Positions 15,308 to 24,065 of a DNA stretch of 64,000 nucleotides are shown in pieces. The notes below the pieces were generated by a model. That model searched no databases and was not told where the DNA came from. It saw nothing but the letters and a program-made list of their open reading frames with translations. The stretch's first letter is position 1. The number at the start of each line of letters is the position of its first letter. Origin of the DNA: Humibacter albus DSM 18994 (lineage in GTDB: Bacteria; Actinomycetota; Actinomycetes; Actinomycetales; Microbacteriaceae); assembly GCF_000421825.1 (NCBI RefSeq), contig NZ_ATXT01000015.1, positions 310,001-374,000 of the forward strand, read 5' to 3'. Made by a program: the position numbers and the translations under genes.

Positions 15308-16066
15308 CTACGACCGGGCCAGCGCGATCGCCTGGGCACGGTCGCGCACGTGCAGCTTCGCGAAGAGCGAGTTGATGTGGGTCTTCACCGTGGCCACGCT
15401 CACGAACAGGGATGCCGCGATCTCCGTGTTGCTCTTCCCCTCGGCGACGAGAGCCAGCACCTCCGCCTCGCGGATCGTGAGTTCCGGATGTCGCGTCCGC
15501 AGCCCCGCGGCAGACGGTGCGGCAGAAGACGGTACGGCAGAAGGCGGTACGGCAGATGGTGCGGCAGAAGACCGTGCGGCGGAAGACGTTGCGGCGGAAG
15601 ACGACACAGACGGCGCGGAGCCCGTCACCCCCGCGGACAGCCCGCCGATCAGACGAGCACCGACGTCACCGGCCAGCGTCGTCTGCCCGCGCGAGACCGA
15701 GCGCACGGCGGCCGCGACCTCTGCGCGCGAGGCATCCTTCGTGAGGTATCCGCGGGCGCCGGCGCGCAGAGCGCCCATCACGGAGGCGTCGTCGGCGAAC
15801 GTGGTCAGCACGAGAACCGCCGTTCCGGGATGCTCCGCCACGATCCGCGCGGTCGCCGCGGCTCCGTCGAGCACGGGCATGCGGAGGTCCATGAGCACCA
15901 CGTCGGGACGCGTCTCGGCCACCACGGCGACCGCGCGCTCGCCGTCGCTCGCCTGGCCGACGACGTCGATATCGGGAAGGAGGTCGAGCACCGTGACGAG
16001 TCCGTCGCGCACGATCGCCTGATCATCCGCGACGACCACGCGGATGATCAGATCGGGTTCGGTCAT
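15308..16066 (-). CDS. LuxR-family (NarL-type) response regulator
   Basis: This 252-residue cytoplasmic regulator pairs with the sensor kinase encoded just upstream. The receiver domain (about residues 8-122) shows the acidic pair DD at 14-15, the phospho-acceptor D in VVLMDLRMP (about 59) and the LTKDAS Lys. The C-terminal HTH (about 188-250, LTIREAEVLALVAEGKSNTE) is a standard LuxR DNA-binding domain. The linker is unusual: about 45 residues of Ser/Ala/Pro with 5-residue periodicity, encoded by a 15-bp minisatellite at about 15509-15605. Its ATG overlaps the kinase stop (ATGA at 16063-16066), so translation is coupled. Targets are not evident; the downstream gene is oppositely organised repeat DNA. 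Confidence 0.9.
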   Translation of the reverse strand: MTEPDLIIRVVVADDQAIVRDGLVTVLDLLPDIDVVGQASDGERAVAVVAETRPDVVLMDLRMPVLDGAAATARIVAEHPGTAVLVLTTFADDASVMGALRAGARGYLTKDASRAEVAAAVRSVSRGQTTLAGDVGARLIGGLSAGVTGSAPSVSSSAATSSAARSSAAPSAVPPSAVPSSAAPSAAGLRTRHPELTIREAEVLALVAEGKSNTEIAASLFVSVATVKTHINSLFAKLHVRDRAQAIALARS

Positions 16067-17844
16067 CGGATGCTCCGCTCGTCGCTGCTCTCGTCACTAC
16101 TTCGTTCGTCGCTACTTCGTTCGTCGACGCCGCGCGTGCTGCGGCTCCGGTCGATGCTCCGGTCATCGCCGCGCCGTTCCCTGCGGCCACCGTCGCGACC
16201 CCGGTCGCCGCCGCGTTCCCTGCCGTTACGGTCGGCGCTACTCCGGTCGTCGGCGCCCCGTTCGCCGCCGCGCCGTTCTCTACCGCTCCGGTCGCGGTCC
16301 CGCCCGTCGCTGTCCCGACCGTCGCTGTCCCGACCGTCGCTGCTTCGGGTGCCGTCGGCACCCTGAATCGCGGCTCGCACCCGCACGACGAACTCGCCAC
16401 CGACGGCCCCCGCCGCAACCGCACCTCCGGGCAACTCGGCGAAGCGCTCGCGCATCCCCGTCAGGCCGTGCCCGCCACCCGTCGAGGCAAGGGCGGCGGG
16501 CCGTCCCGCCTCGGTGCCAGCTGCAGCCTCGGCGCGATCCGCAGCCTCACCGCCGGTCGCAGCCTCACCGCCGGTCACAGCTTCAGCGTCCGTCGCAGCT
16601 TCGCCGCCCATCGCAGCCGCGCCACCGGTGGCAGCCGCACCACCGGCCGTAGCCTCGCCACCGGCCGCAACCGCAGTGGCGGCGGCCGCCTCACGGGTCG
16701 CAGCCATGCCGGCCGCCACGCCACCGGCCGCAGCCGTGCCGGCCGCCGCCGCGCCGGCCGCCGCACCACCGGTGGCAGCCCCGCCGGTCGCAGCCGCCCC
16801 GCCGCTCGGCATGGCGTTGACCACCTCCAATTCGACCTCGCCCGCAGGCCAATCGAGCCGCACCCGCACCGGCTCGCCGGGTGCGTGCTTGCGCGCGTTG
16901 CTCAGGGATTCCTGCAGCGCGCGCCGGAAGGCGGTCGCGACCCTCGCCGGGACATCCGCCGGCGTGCCGAGTTGCGCGAAGTCCACGCTCCCGCTGAGCC
17001 GCTCATGGGCATCCATCAGCTCGACGAGCGAGGCGGCGAGGTCGGCGGAGGCGACGCGAGACGAGGCATCCGGGTCGGCACGCAACGCCTCCACCGCACG
17101 GCGCGCTTCCGCGAGCCCGGAGGCGGCCATCGAACGCGCGTCGTGCAGACGAGTAAGGGCGGCATCCGACTGTCCTGCCTCGAGCTGCGCCTCGACGGCA
17201 TCGAGCTGGATGACGAGCCCGCCCAGGCTGTGCGCGAGCACGTCATGCATGTCGCGTGCCAGCGACTGGCGGATGGCGAGCGCGGATGCCCTCGCCTGCT
17301 CGTCCCGTACGCGTGCGGCACTCTCTGCCAGTTGCAGCGCCGCCCTGTCGCGTGCTCGCGCCTGACGTCTGTTCACGCCCCCGAGCACCGCGACGAGCAC
17401 GGCGAACTCGAGCGAGACGATCGACTCGACCGTGGGCGGCTCTCCTCCGGCGGCCGCCAGTGCCAGCGGCGTGCCCGCGACCAGGACCGCGGTGACCACC
17501 GCCGTCGTATAGCCGAGCGGAATCGGCACGCCCGGCGATCCGAACATGAGCAGGATGCCGGCGATCGTCGGCACGATGAGAAGACCGTTCGACGGCCACG
17601 CCCCCGGAGCCGCGACGAGCGACATGGCGACCATGAGCGTCAACGTGAGCACGCGCCACTTCGTCGGAAGCACCAGCAGCGCGAGCCAGGCGAGCAAGGA
17701 GACGACGCCGAGAACGACGGCCCACGCCGGCACGACGCCGGACTCCCACCACAGCAGGTAGCCACCGACCACCACGATCCCCGCGAGATTCAGCGCCAGC
17801 GCGAAGCCGGTGCGCCGCGGGATGTCTGCGGCGTGCTGCGTCAC
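16063..17844 (-). CDS. DesK/NarX-type sensor histidine kinase with large low-complexity insert and Arg/Asp/Ser tail
   Basis: The start is taken as GTG 17844, preceded by GAAGGGA at a proper distance, rather than the ATG at 17886. Four to five membrane helices occupy about residues 12-150. The HisKA_3 box SLARDMHDVLAHSLGG follows with the phospho-accepting His, then the N-box ESLSNARKHAPGEPVRVRLD and the G-box GGGHGLTGMRERFAELPGG. Between N-box and G-box, at the ATP lid, the protein carries about 100 residues of Ala/Gly/Glu/Thr repeats (DNA about 16490-16815). After the ATPase core comes a tail of about 100 residues rich in Arg, Asp, Ser and Gly (DGRD, DERSS and RGGER units). Neither is part of the family fold. 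It signals to the overlapping response regulator; the signal is unknown. Confidence 0.88.
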   Translation of the reverse strand: MTQHAADIPRRTGFALALNLAGIVVVGGYLLWWESGVVPAWAVVLGVVSLLAWLALLVLPTKWRVLTLTLMVAMSLVAAPGAWPSNGLLIVPTIAGILLMFGSPGVPIPLGYTTAVVTAVLVAGTPLALAAAGGEPPTVESIVSLEFAVLVAVLGGVNRRQARARDRAALQLAESAARVRDEQARASALAIRQSLARDMHDVLAHSLGGLVIQLDAVEAQLEAGQSDAALTRLHDARSMAASGLAEARRAVEALRADPDASSRVASADLAASLVELMDAHERLSGSVDFAQLGTPADVPARVATAFRRALQESLSNARKHAPGEPVRVRLDWPAGEVELEVVNAMPSGGAAATGGAATGGAAAGAAAAGTAAAGGVAAGMAATREAAAATAVAAGGEATAGGAAATGGAAAMGGEAATDAEAVTGGEAATGGEAADRAEAAAGTEAGRPAALASTGGGHGLTGMRERFAELPGGAVAAGAVGGEFVVRVRAAIQGADGTRSSDGRDSDGRDSDGRDRDRSGRERRGGERGADDRSSADRNGRERGGDRGRDGGRRERRGDDRSIDRSRSTRGVDERSSDERSSDESSDERSIR

Positions 17845-17898
17845 GTGCGTTCCCTTCTCGATGCTCCGCCGCCCATCTTCGCGCATCGCGGGCTGACG

Positions 17899-17967
17899 CC
17901 CATCGGCCCGATCGCGTTCAGCCCATCGGCCCGATCGCGTTCAGCCCATCGGCCCGATCGCGTTCAG
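17899..17967. repeat. Three perfect 23-bp tandem units at the 3' end of the small membrane-protein gene
   Basis: Units of 23 bp start at 17899, 17922 and 17945, beginning CCCATCGGCCCGATCGCG and ending TTCAG. The last covers the TGA stop (17964-17966) of the upstream gene on the minus strand, and the array separates that gene from the kinase. There are no sequence differences between units, indicating recent duplication. Confidence 0.9.
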
Positions 17968-18512
17968 AGCACTGGCACCGCCACCTTGTTGGCGCGGTAC
18001 AGGATGACCGCGACCCGAGCCAGCCGGTTGGCGCCGACCATGAGGAGGATCACGCCGGTCGAGGCGGCGAGTGTCGATCCGGCCATTCCCGCCAGCACGT
18101 CGACGCCGACGCGCACGGCGATCAGCACGATCCACAGCACGATGCCGAGCCATCCGGTGCGCGTCTGCAGCGTCACGTCGCCGACCGGCCGGCGCGAGCC
18201 CGCGTGCGCTTCCCGATAGAGACGGATGCCGTCGGCCGTCATCGGCCGGAACGTCGCGAGTATGCCCATCGCCGCCCCGAGCCCCAGCCCCACGATGAGT
18301 TCGACGAGCAGCACCGCGATGTCGACCCCGGTGAGCACGTGCGCCTTCGACGTCGTGGCGAGGAGGGCGAGCCCGACGATGCCGAGAATGATGGGCATGC
18401 GCCACATGCGGGCCGCATCGACGGCCCTCCAGGTGAGCTGGCGGTAGCCGACCCACACCAGGATCACGATGATGATGAGCCCGTTGGTCAGGAGCTGGAT
18501 GGTGAGGGGCAC
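17964..18512 (-). CDS. Polytopic membrane protein encoded upstream of the two-component system
   Basis: GTG at 18512 is chosen because AGAAGGAAG lies just upstream and the protein then starts with a helix (TIQLLTNGLIIIVILVWVGY). The longer frame to 18707 would add 65 residues of His/Pro/Arg-rich translation of repeat DNA. The 182 residues hold about five membrane segments, with a conserved-looking loop (ATFRPMTADGIRLYREAHAG) between the third and fourth. The overall look resembles DUF1453/CcdC-like proteins, but I cannot confirm that. It is the first gene of a probable operon with the kinase and regulator, and may be a sensor accessory or a regulated target. Confidence 0.7.
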   Translation of the reverse strand: MPLTIQLLTNGLIIIVILVWVGYRQLTWRAVDAARMWRMPIILGIVGLALLATTSKAHVLTGVDIAVLLVELIVGLGLGAAMGILATFRPMTADGIRLYREAHAGSRRPVGDVTLQTRTGWLGIVLWIVLIAVRVGVDVLAGMAGSTLAASTGVILLMVGANRLARVAVILYRANKVAVPVL

Positions 18513-18612
18513 GTCTTCCTTCTCTCGTCGCGGATGCCTCGGCTCGCCGCACGACGAACCGTGATTCCACTCTCGGCCGCCGCCGCCCGGCCGGGAACCG
18601 CCCCGAGGTGGA

Positions 18613-18684
18613 GATGAGGGTGGAGATGCGGAACGAGCAGGGTGGAGATGCGGGGCGCAAGCAGGGCGGAGATGCGCAGCGCGA
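18613..18684. repeat. Three 24-bp tandem units in the 308-bp divergent gap
   Basis: The core GGTGGAGATGCGG recurs in units starting 18613, 18637 and 18661 with a 24-bp period and a few substitutions. The array lies in the gap between the divergent membrane-protein gene (start 18512) and the methyltransferase gene (start 18821). The rest of the gap shows no gene. No clear promoter was identified, though one is required on each strand. Confidence 0.75.
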
Positions 18685-18820
18685 GCGGTGCGCCTGCCGG
18701 TCCCCATGGCAAGTGCACCGAAATACTGGCGGCCGCTCGCGTGAACGGAGTCCTTTGGGTGCAGTCGCGGGCGCCACCGGTAGTCGCGCCGTCAGTGGGA
18801 ACAACACCTAGGCTGAGGCG

Positions 18821-19678
18821 GTGGATGAGTACCCGTCGGCCGTTCTGAAGCACAGCGGCCTGCGCGCTGTGATCGAGCCCGACCGCTGGGTACCGGGAGC
18901 GTTTCAGCTCGTCGTCGACGGCACCCCGCAGTCGCATGTGGATCTCGAGAATCCCACCCGGCTGTTCTTCGAGTACGTACAGCGCATGGGCAATGTGATC
19001 GACCTGCTGCGCGAGCCCGGCGAACCGATCACGGCGGTGCACCTCGGCGCCGGTGCCCTCACTCTTCCCCGCTATGTGGCAGCGACCCGCCCGGGCTCTC
19101 GGCAGCAGGTGATCGAGCTGGAGAGCGATCTCGTCGACCTGGTGCGCAGCGAACTGCCGCTGCCGCGATCGGCGCAGATCCGGGTGCGACACGGGGATGC
19201 CCGCGAGGTCGTCCGCAAGCTGCCCGCCGGCCTGCGCGGCACGGTCGACCTCCTCGTCATCGACATCTTCAGCGGCGCCCGCACCCCCGCCCACGTCACG
19301 AGCGTGGAGTTCTACCGAGAGGCCGCCACGCTGCTCAAGCCCGACGGGGTCGCGCTGGTGAACATCGCGGACGGGCCGCCGCTCTCGTTCGCGCGAGGAC
19401 AGGCATCCACCCTCACCTCCGTGACGGAGCACGTCGCCGCACTCGCCGAGACGCAGGTGCTCAAGGGCAAGCGGTTCGGCAACATCGTGCTGGTCGGATC
19501 GAACTCGCCGTTGCCGATGGACTGGCTGCCTCGGCTGCTGGCGAGCGGGCCCCACCCGGCGAAGGCGGTCGCGGGCGAGGAGTTGCGGCAGTTCGTCGGC
19601 AGTGCGCCGATCGTGACGGATGCCACGGCCGTCGCGTCACCGCTGCCGGGCCGGGCGATCTTCCAATTGCGCGGCTGA
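18821..19678 (+). CDS. Spermidine synthase-like SAM-dependent methyltransferase-fold protein
   Basis: 285 residues from GTG at 18821. The opening LRAVIEPDRWVPGAFQLVVD, followed by TPQSHVDLENPTRLFFEYVQ, is the substrate-domain pattern of spermidine synthase-like proteins. A Rossmann SAM-type nucleotide motif (VHLGAGALTLPRYVAA, about residues 68-83) and the acidic motif DLLVIDIFSG (about 143-152) complete the fold. Proteins of this actinobacterial group are annotated as spermidine synthase or fused methyltransferase, but most lack proof of polyamine synthesis. No speD-like gene is nearby to support a polyamine pathway. It ends 5 bp before the convergent pxpBC stop. Confidence 0.8.
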   Translation: MDEYPSAVLKHSGLRAVIEPDRWVPGAFQLVVDGTPQSHVDLENPTRLFFEYVQRMGNVIDLLREPGEPITAVHLGAGALTLPRYVAATRPGSRQQVIELESDLVDLVRSELPLPRSAQIRVRHGDAREVVRKLPAGLRGTVDLLVIDIFSGARTPAHVTSVEFYREAATLLKPDGVALVNIADGPPLSFARGQASTLTSVTEHVAALAETQVLKGKRFGNIVLVGSNSPLPMDWLPRLLASGPHPAKAVAGEELRQFVGSAPIVTDATAVASPLPGRAIFQLRG

Positions 19679-19682
19679 GAGG

Positions 19683-21458
19683 TCAGCGAGCACGACGAGC
19701 GTGGCGAAAACGCACGGTCTGCCCGGGGCGCAGCTGCGCGAAGAGGTCGAGGTCGGCATCCGCGACCACGGCGATCACCGGGTAACCGCCGGTGACCGGG
19801 CCGTCGGCGAGCAGCACCGTCGGCTCCCCCGACGGCGGCACCTGGATGGCGCCCGGGACCATCGGCTCGCTCGGCAGTTCCGCCGTCACGCGGCCGGCGG
19901 CGCGTTCGAGCACGACGCCCTCCGGCGAGCGCAGGCGCAGGCCCACGCGGTTCAACGCCGCGGTCACCTCCCAGGCCGTGTCGTAGAACGCGTCGACGGA
20001 TGCCGGTGCGAACCAGTCCTGCCGTGGTCCGGCCACCACGTGAACGCCGACCTCGTCGTCGGGCGGCGACCACACGGTCAGCGCGTCGACCGCCGGGATG
20101 TCACCGGTCGCGGCACGTCCCGTCGCGAGGGTGTCACCGTCGTTCAACGGTTCGCCGAGGCCTGCCCCGACGTCCACCGAGGCGGATCCGAGTTCGAGCG
20201 TCGCGTCGACGCCGCCGCGCACCGCGACGACGAACCGCAGGCCGTGCGTCGCCGGTCCGAGCTCGAGCACGTCGCCGGCGCGGGCGTGTACGGCGGTGTC
20301 GGGCTCGACCTGCCGCGCGGACAGGCTCAGCTCGCCCCTCGCACCGGTCACCGCGAACCAGGCCTCGTGTTCGAAGCGCAGTGATGCGGCGACGACGACT
20401 TCGACCGCGGCGGCGCCTTCGCCGTTTCCGACGAGCCGGTTCGCCAGGCGCAGCGCGCCGCGGTCGAGCGCTCCCGATCGGCCCGCGCCGATGGATGCCC
20501 ACCCCGGCCTCCCCAGATCTTCCACCAGCAGTTGGGGTCCCGCCCGGAGCACCGTGACAGCCCTCTCGACGGGCATGTCGGCCGGGCCGGAGACGCCAGC
20601 GTGCGCCGCCCCGGAGGCGACCCGGGGCTTCGATGATGCCGACACGGCCGCGTCGGTCGCGACCGGTGTCGCGGTGCCCGGTTCGGCACTGAGCGCCTGC
20701 ACGGCGCGGAACCTCACCGCGGTGCCCGGGGTGAGCAGCGCGGGACGCGACGAGCGCGGGCGCCAGAGCGCAGCATCCGTGCGCCCGATCAGCTGCCAGC
20801 CGCCCGGGCCTTCTCGCGGGTACGCTCCGCTGAACGCTCCGGCGAGTCCCACAGCCCCGGCCGGGACCCGTGTGCGCGGGGTGGATCGGCGTGGCACTTC
20901 GGGCCAGTCGCCGTCGGTGACGAGGTAGCCGAATCCGGGCGCGAACCCGCCGAACGCCACCCGCCACCCGGCAGACGTGTGACGACGCACGAGCTCATCG
21001 GGGCTGAGTCCGGCGAGCTCGGCCACCTCGGCGAGGTCCTCGCCGTCGTAGACGACGTCGAGGATCACCTCCGCCGACTCTGCTTCGCCCTCGGCATGCG
21101 CGCCACGGGGATGCGCGCTTTCGGCGCGGGCTCCGGCGGTGGTCCCGTCGGCAGCGGTCGCAGCATGTATCGCGCCCCCAGCCCCGGTGCCCCCAGCTCC
21201 GACGTCCCCAGCCCCGATGCCCCGCACCACGCGGCCGAGCCATGTGCGTGCCGCGTCAGCAGTCAGCTCTTGCGGGTCGAACAGCACGGCCACCGTGCGA
21301 GCCGCCGGCACGATGTCCTGCACTCCGGCGGGCGACGACGCCCGTAGCGCGTCGGCGAGCGCGAGCACCGAGTGCAGGTCGGGCAGGTCGAGGAGGAACG
21401 CGCGGTCGCCGAGCGCGCGGATGTCCGTTGTCTCCGTCTGCGGGTCGGCGAACCTCAC
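19683..21458 (-). CDS. pxpBC: 5-oxoprolinase subunit B/C fusion (PxpB-PxpC, biotin-dependent carboxyltransferase-like)
   Basis: A fusion of the two subunits that, with PxpA, cleave 5-oxoproline to glutamate using ATP. The N-terminal KipI/PxpB domain (VRFADPQTETTDIRALGDRAFLLDL through GGFAPGFGYL and EGPGGWQLIGRT) occupies about residues 1-260. The KipA/PxpC domain (about 300-591) carries VLRAGPQLLVEDLGRPGWAS and the closing AELPSEPMVPGAIQVPPSGE and DGPVTGGYPVIAVV. The GTG start at 21458 overlaps the pxpA stop by four bases, so translation is coupled; the longer frame to 21551 lies within pxpA. In the PxpB part a Gly/Ala stretch (DVGAGGTGAGG, DNA about 21178-21225) is another small in-frame repeat. 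In most bacteria pxpB and pxpC are separate genes. Confidence 0.9.
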   Translation of the reverse strand: MRFADPQTETTDIRALGDRAFLLDLPDLHSVLALADALRASSPAGVQDIVPAARTVAVLFDPQELTADAARTWLGRVVRGIGAGDVGAGGTGAGGAIHAATAADGTTAGARAESAHPRGAHAEGEAESAEVILDVVYDGEDLAEVAELAGLSPDELVRRHTSAGWRVAFGGFAPGFGYLVTDGDWPEVPRRSTPRTRVPAGAVGLAGAFSGAYPREGPGGWQLIGRTDAALWRPRSSRPALLTPGTAVRFRAVQALSAEPGTATPVATDAAVSASSKPRVASGAAHAGVSGPADMPVERAVTVLRAGPQLLVEDLGRPGWASIGAGRSGALDRGALRLANRLVGNGEGAAAVEVVVAASLRFEHEAWFAVTGARGELSLSARQVEPDTAVHARAGDVLELGPATHGLRFVVAVRGGVDATLELGSASVDVGAGLGEPLNDGDTLATGRAATGDIPAVDALTVWSPPDDEVGVHVVAGPRQDWFAPASVDAFYDTAWEVTAALNRVGLRLRSPEGVVLERAAGRVTAELPSEPMVPGAIQVPPSGEPTVLLADGPVTGGYPVIAVVADADLDLFAQLRPGQTVRFRHARRAR

Positions 21459-22213
21459 GCGAACGCCTCGATCGGAATGCCGGCCGACTCCAGTGCGGCG
21501 CGCACCGCGGTCGCCATCGCGACGGCATCCGGACTGTCTCCATGCACGCACAGCGAGACCGCGTCGAGCGGGATGGTCTCCCCGTCGATGGTGTCGACCA
21601 GACCGTCGGATGCCATGCGCGTGGCGCGCGCGGCGATCCCGTCCCCGGAGGCGAGCACGGCTCCCTCACGACCGCGCGGAACGAGCGTGCCGTCGGCCTC
21701 GTACGCCCGATCGATGAACGCCTCGCGCACGAACCGCACGCCGCGGTCGGCGCACGCCCGTTCGATGGCGCTGTGTGCGAGGCCGAGCACGGCGAGCTCG
21801 GCGGGATAGGAGGCGACGGCATCCGCCACCACTGCCGCCTGCTCGGCGTCGAACACGATGCGGTTGTACAGCGCTCCGTGCGGCTTGACGTATCGCACCT
21901 CGGTTCCGACGGATTCCGCCACGCCCCCGAGCGCGCTCAGTTGGTAGAGCACGTCGGCGTGCAGCTCCGCGGGGGCGACATCGAGGAACCGGCGCCCGAA
22001 CCCGGCGAGATCGCGATACGAGACGTGCGCACCGATGACGACGCCGCGGTCGCGGGCCGCACGGCAGGTCGCGAGCATCGTGGCCGGGTCTCCGGCATGG
22101 AAGCCGCACGCCACATTCGCGCTCGAGACCACGTCGAGCATCGCCGTGTCGTCGCCCATGCTCCAGGCGCCGAACGACTCCCCGAGATCGCAGTTGAGGT
22201 CGATCGCACGCAT
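21455..22213 (-). CDS. pxpA: 5-oxoprolinase subunit PxpA (LamB/YcsF family)
   Basis: About 252 residues, starting MRAIDLNCDLGESFGAWSMG. The family signatures are intact: IDLNCDLGE, VSSANVACGFHAGDP, IGAHVSYRDLAGFGRR, VRYVKPHGALYN and SLCVHGDSPDA. PxpA performs the 5-oxoproline ring-opening step of an ATP-dependent reaction completed by PxpB and PxpC in the cytoplasm. It is the promoter-proximal gene of a two-gene operon with the downstream PxpB-PxpC fusion. ATG at 22222 (MKGMRAID) is an equally possible start; the AAAGGG abutting 22213 is too close to act as its ribosome binding site. Confidence 0.93.
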   Translation of the reverse strand: MRAIDLNCDLGESFGAWSMGDDTAMLDVVSSANVACGFHAGDPATMLATCRAARDRGVVIGAHVSYRDLAGFGRRFLDVAPAELHADVLYQLSALGGVAESVGTEVRYVKPHGALYNRIVFDAEQAAVVADAVASYPAELAVLGLAHSAIERACADRGVRFVREAFIDRAYEADGTLVPRGREGAVLASGDGIAARATRMASDGLVDTIDGETIPLDAVSLCVHGDSPDAVAMATAVRAALESAGIPIEAFA

Positions 22214-22341
22214 CCCTTTCATTCTGCCCGGGTTGCTGGGTATTGCATCCCGACCGGGGTTGCTTCGGCCTCCCGGGCGTGCGCACAGTGGAAGGACCCC
22301 GGTCACCCCGGCACCGTGGGGATCACGCGAGGAGGCGTTGG

Positions 22342-23517
22342 ATGCCGCGACCACGCCGCACGAGACATCCGTTCGTCGCAGGCGGGCTTGCGACGGCTGC
22401 GACGCTGGCTGCGCTCACCGCATGCACCGGCGTGCCGGAGGGCCCCGTTCCGGCGACCCCTCCGGTCTCGGCGACCGCCTCGTCGCCGCATCCCACCGCT
22501 GCACCGACGGCCGTGCTCGGACCGGTCGCACCCGTCTGCACACCGACGACCGTGCTCGACGGGCTCGCCGCGCCGTGGTCGATCGTGCTCCTGCCCGATG
22601 GGTCGGCGCTGATCGACGAACGCGACTCCGGCCGCGTTCTCGAGCGCACGGCCGCGGGCGCGACGCACACCGTCGGCACGGTGCCCGGCGTCGTCCACTC
22701 CGGCGAGGGCGGGCTCCTCGGCCTTGCCGTGCAGGCGGTCCCGTCCCCGCGCTACCTCTACGCCTACCTGACGACCTCGAGCGACAACCGCGCGGTGCGG
22801 ATGCCTCTGTCCGGCTCAGCCGGGCACCGCACGCTGGGCGCTCCGCAGCCGCTTGTGACGGGCATCCCGAAAGGCGTCTTCCACAACGGCGGCCGCCTCG
22901 CCTTCGGACCGGACGGAATGCTCTACATCACCACTGGCGACGGTACCGAGACCTCGAACGCCCAGAACCTGAAGTCGCTGGGAGGCAAGATTCTGCGCGT
23001 CACGCCGACCGGGGGCATCCCGTCGGACAATCCGTTCCCGCACTCCCCGGTGTACTCGTACGGGCATCGCAACCCGCAGGGGCTCGCGTGGGACTCCTCG
23101 GGGCGCCTCTGGGCGAGCGAGTTCGGACAGGACACCTGGGACGAGCTGAACATCATCACGCCCGGCTCGGACTACGGCTGGCCCCTCGTCGAGGGAATCG
23201 CCCACGACAGCAGGTTCGTCGATCCCGTCTACCAGTGGCACACCGACGCGGCGAGTCCGAGCGGCATCGCCATCATCGACGACACGATCTTCATGGCCTC
23301 GCTGCGCGGCGAACGGCTCTGGGTGATCGACCCGGCGCGTGTCGGGCACGCCGTCACGGCGAAGGCGTATTACGCCGGCGAGTACGGTCGCCTTCGCCTG
23401 GCGCTCGCCGCCGGCGCCGACACGCTGTGGCTGCTGACGAACAACACGGATGGCCGTGGGAATCCGCAGCCGGGCGACGACCGAATCCTGGCCGTGCACG
23501 TCGCGCCGACGCAGTGA
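22342..23517 (+). CDS. PQQ-dependent sugar dehydrogenase-like lipoprotein
   Basis: ATG at 22342 has GAGGAGG upstream. It gives a lipoprotein signal: basic RPRRTRH, hydrophobic GLATAATLAALTA and lipobox LTAC with Cys at about residue 28. The mature protein is a glucose/sorbosone dehydrogenase beta-propeller. Visible motifs are LDGLAAPWSIVLLPDGS, GEGGLLGLAV, NRFAxGPDG-like FHNGGRLAFGPDGMLYITTG and YSYGHRNPQGLAWD, then LWASEFGQDTWDELN. The family oxidises aldoses with PQQ and Ca2+ outside the membrane; substrate and cofactor use are not predictable here. It is monocistronic and divergent from pxpA. The 391-residue length is normal. Confidence 0.88.
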   Translation: MPRPRRTRHPFVAGGLATAATLAALTACTGVPEGPVPATPPVSATASSPHPTAAPTAVLGPVAPVCTPTTVLDGLAAPWSIVLLPDGSALIDERDSGRVLERTAAGATHTVGTVPGVVHSGEGGLLGLAVQAVPSPRYLYAYLTTSSDNRAVRMPLSGSAGHRTLGAPQPLVTGIPKGVFHNGGRLAFGPDGMLYITTGDGTETSNAQNLKSLGGKILRVTPTGGIPSDNPFPHSPVYSYGHRNPQGLAWDSSGRLWASEFGQDTWDELNIITPGSDYGWPLVEGIAHDSRFVDPVYQWHTDAASPSGIAIIDDTIFMASLRGERLWVIDPARVGHAVTAKAYYAGEYGRLRLALAAGADTLWLLTNNTDGRGNPQPGDDRILAVHVAPTQ

Positions 23518-23606
23518 TGTCGTCCACACGCCGCCATCCGCCGACGATGTGCACAGACCGGCCGGGCGCGTCGGTGGGTGACGGCCGTGCTCGCTAGCCT
23601 CGTCAC

Positions 23607-24065
23607 GTGGCTGAGTTGGTGCGGGTTCGACGATGGGCGGAGGCGCTCATCGTCATGCACCTCGATCCGGATGTCTGGAGCTTCGGGTTCGACAACGCCA
23701 AGACCCGGGGCGGCCAGTGCGACCACGGCGCGAAGCGCATCACGGTCTCGAAGTACTTGGCGGCGCGGTTCGACGACGATGAGATCCACCAGGTGCTGCT
23801 GCACGAGGTCGCGCACGCCCTGGCCGGTCCGCGAGCGGGCCACGGCGCGCGCTGGAAGACGATCGCCCGCGACCTGGGCTACGTCGGCAATCGCACACTC
23901 GACAAACCGGTGGCCGAAGACCTCGCTCCGTGGGTGGGGCGATGCCCGAGCGGCCACCTGCACTATCGGTACCGCATGCCCGCGAAGCCGCTGTCCTGCG
24001 GCGCCTGCTCCCGGCGGTTCTCCCAGGAGTTCGTCATCGTGTGGGAACGGCGTGCAGTGCGGTGA
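23607..24065 (+). CDS. SprT-like zinc metalloprotease-family protein
   Basis: 152 residues from GTG 23607 (GTG GCT GAG TTG). It carries the SprT-like HExxH zinc site in VLLHEVAHALAGPRAGHGARW (about residues 68-88). A C-terminal zinc-ribbon-like tail follows (CPSGHLHYRYRMPAKPLSCGACSRRF). This is the usual layout of the short actinobacterial SprT-like proteins. Protease activity is inferred by analogy with Spartan/SprT and has not been shown for this group. The last 32 bp overlap the 3' end of the convergent monooxygenase gene. Confidence 0.87.
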   Translation: MAELVRVRRWAEALIVMHLDPDVWSFGFDNAKTRGGQCDHGAKRITVSKYLAARFDDDEIHQVLLHEVAHALAGPRAGHGARWKTIARDLGYVGNRTLDKPVAEDLAPWVGRCPSGHLHYRYRMPAKPLSCGACSRRFSQEFVIVWERRAVR

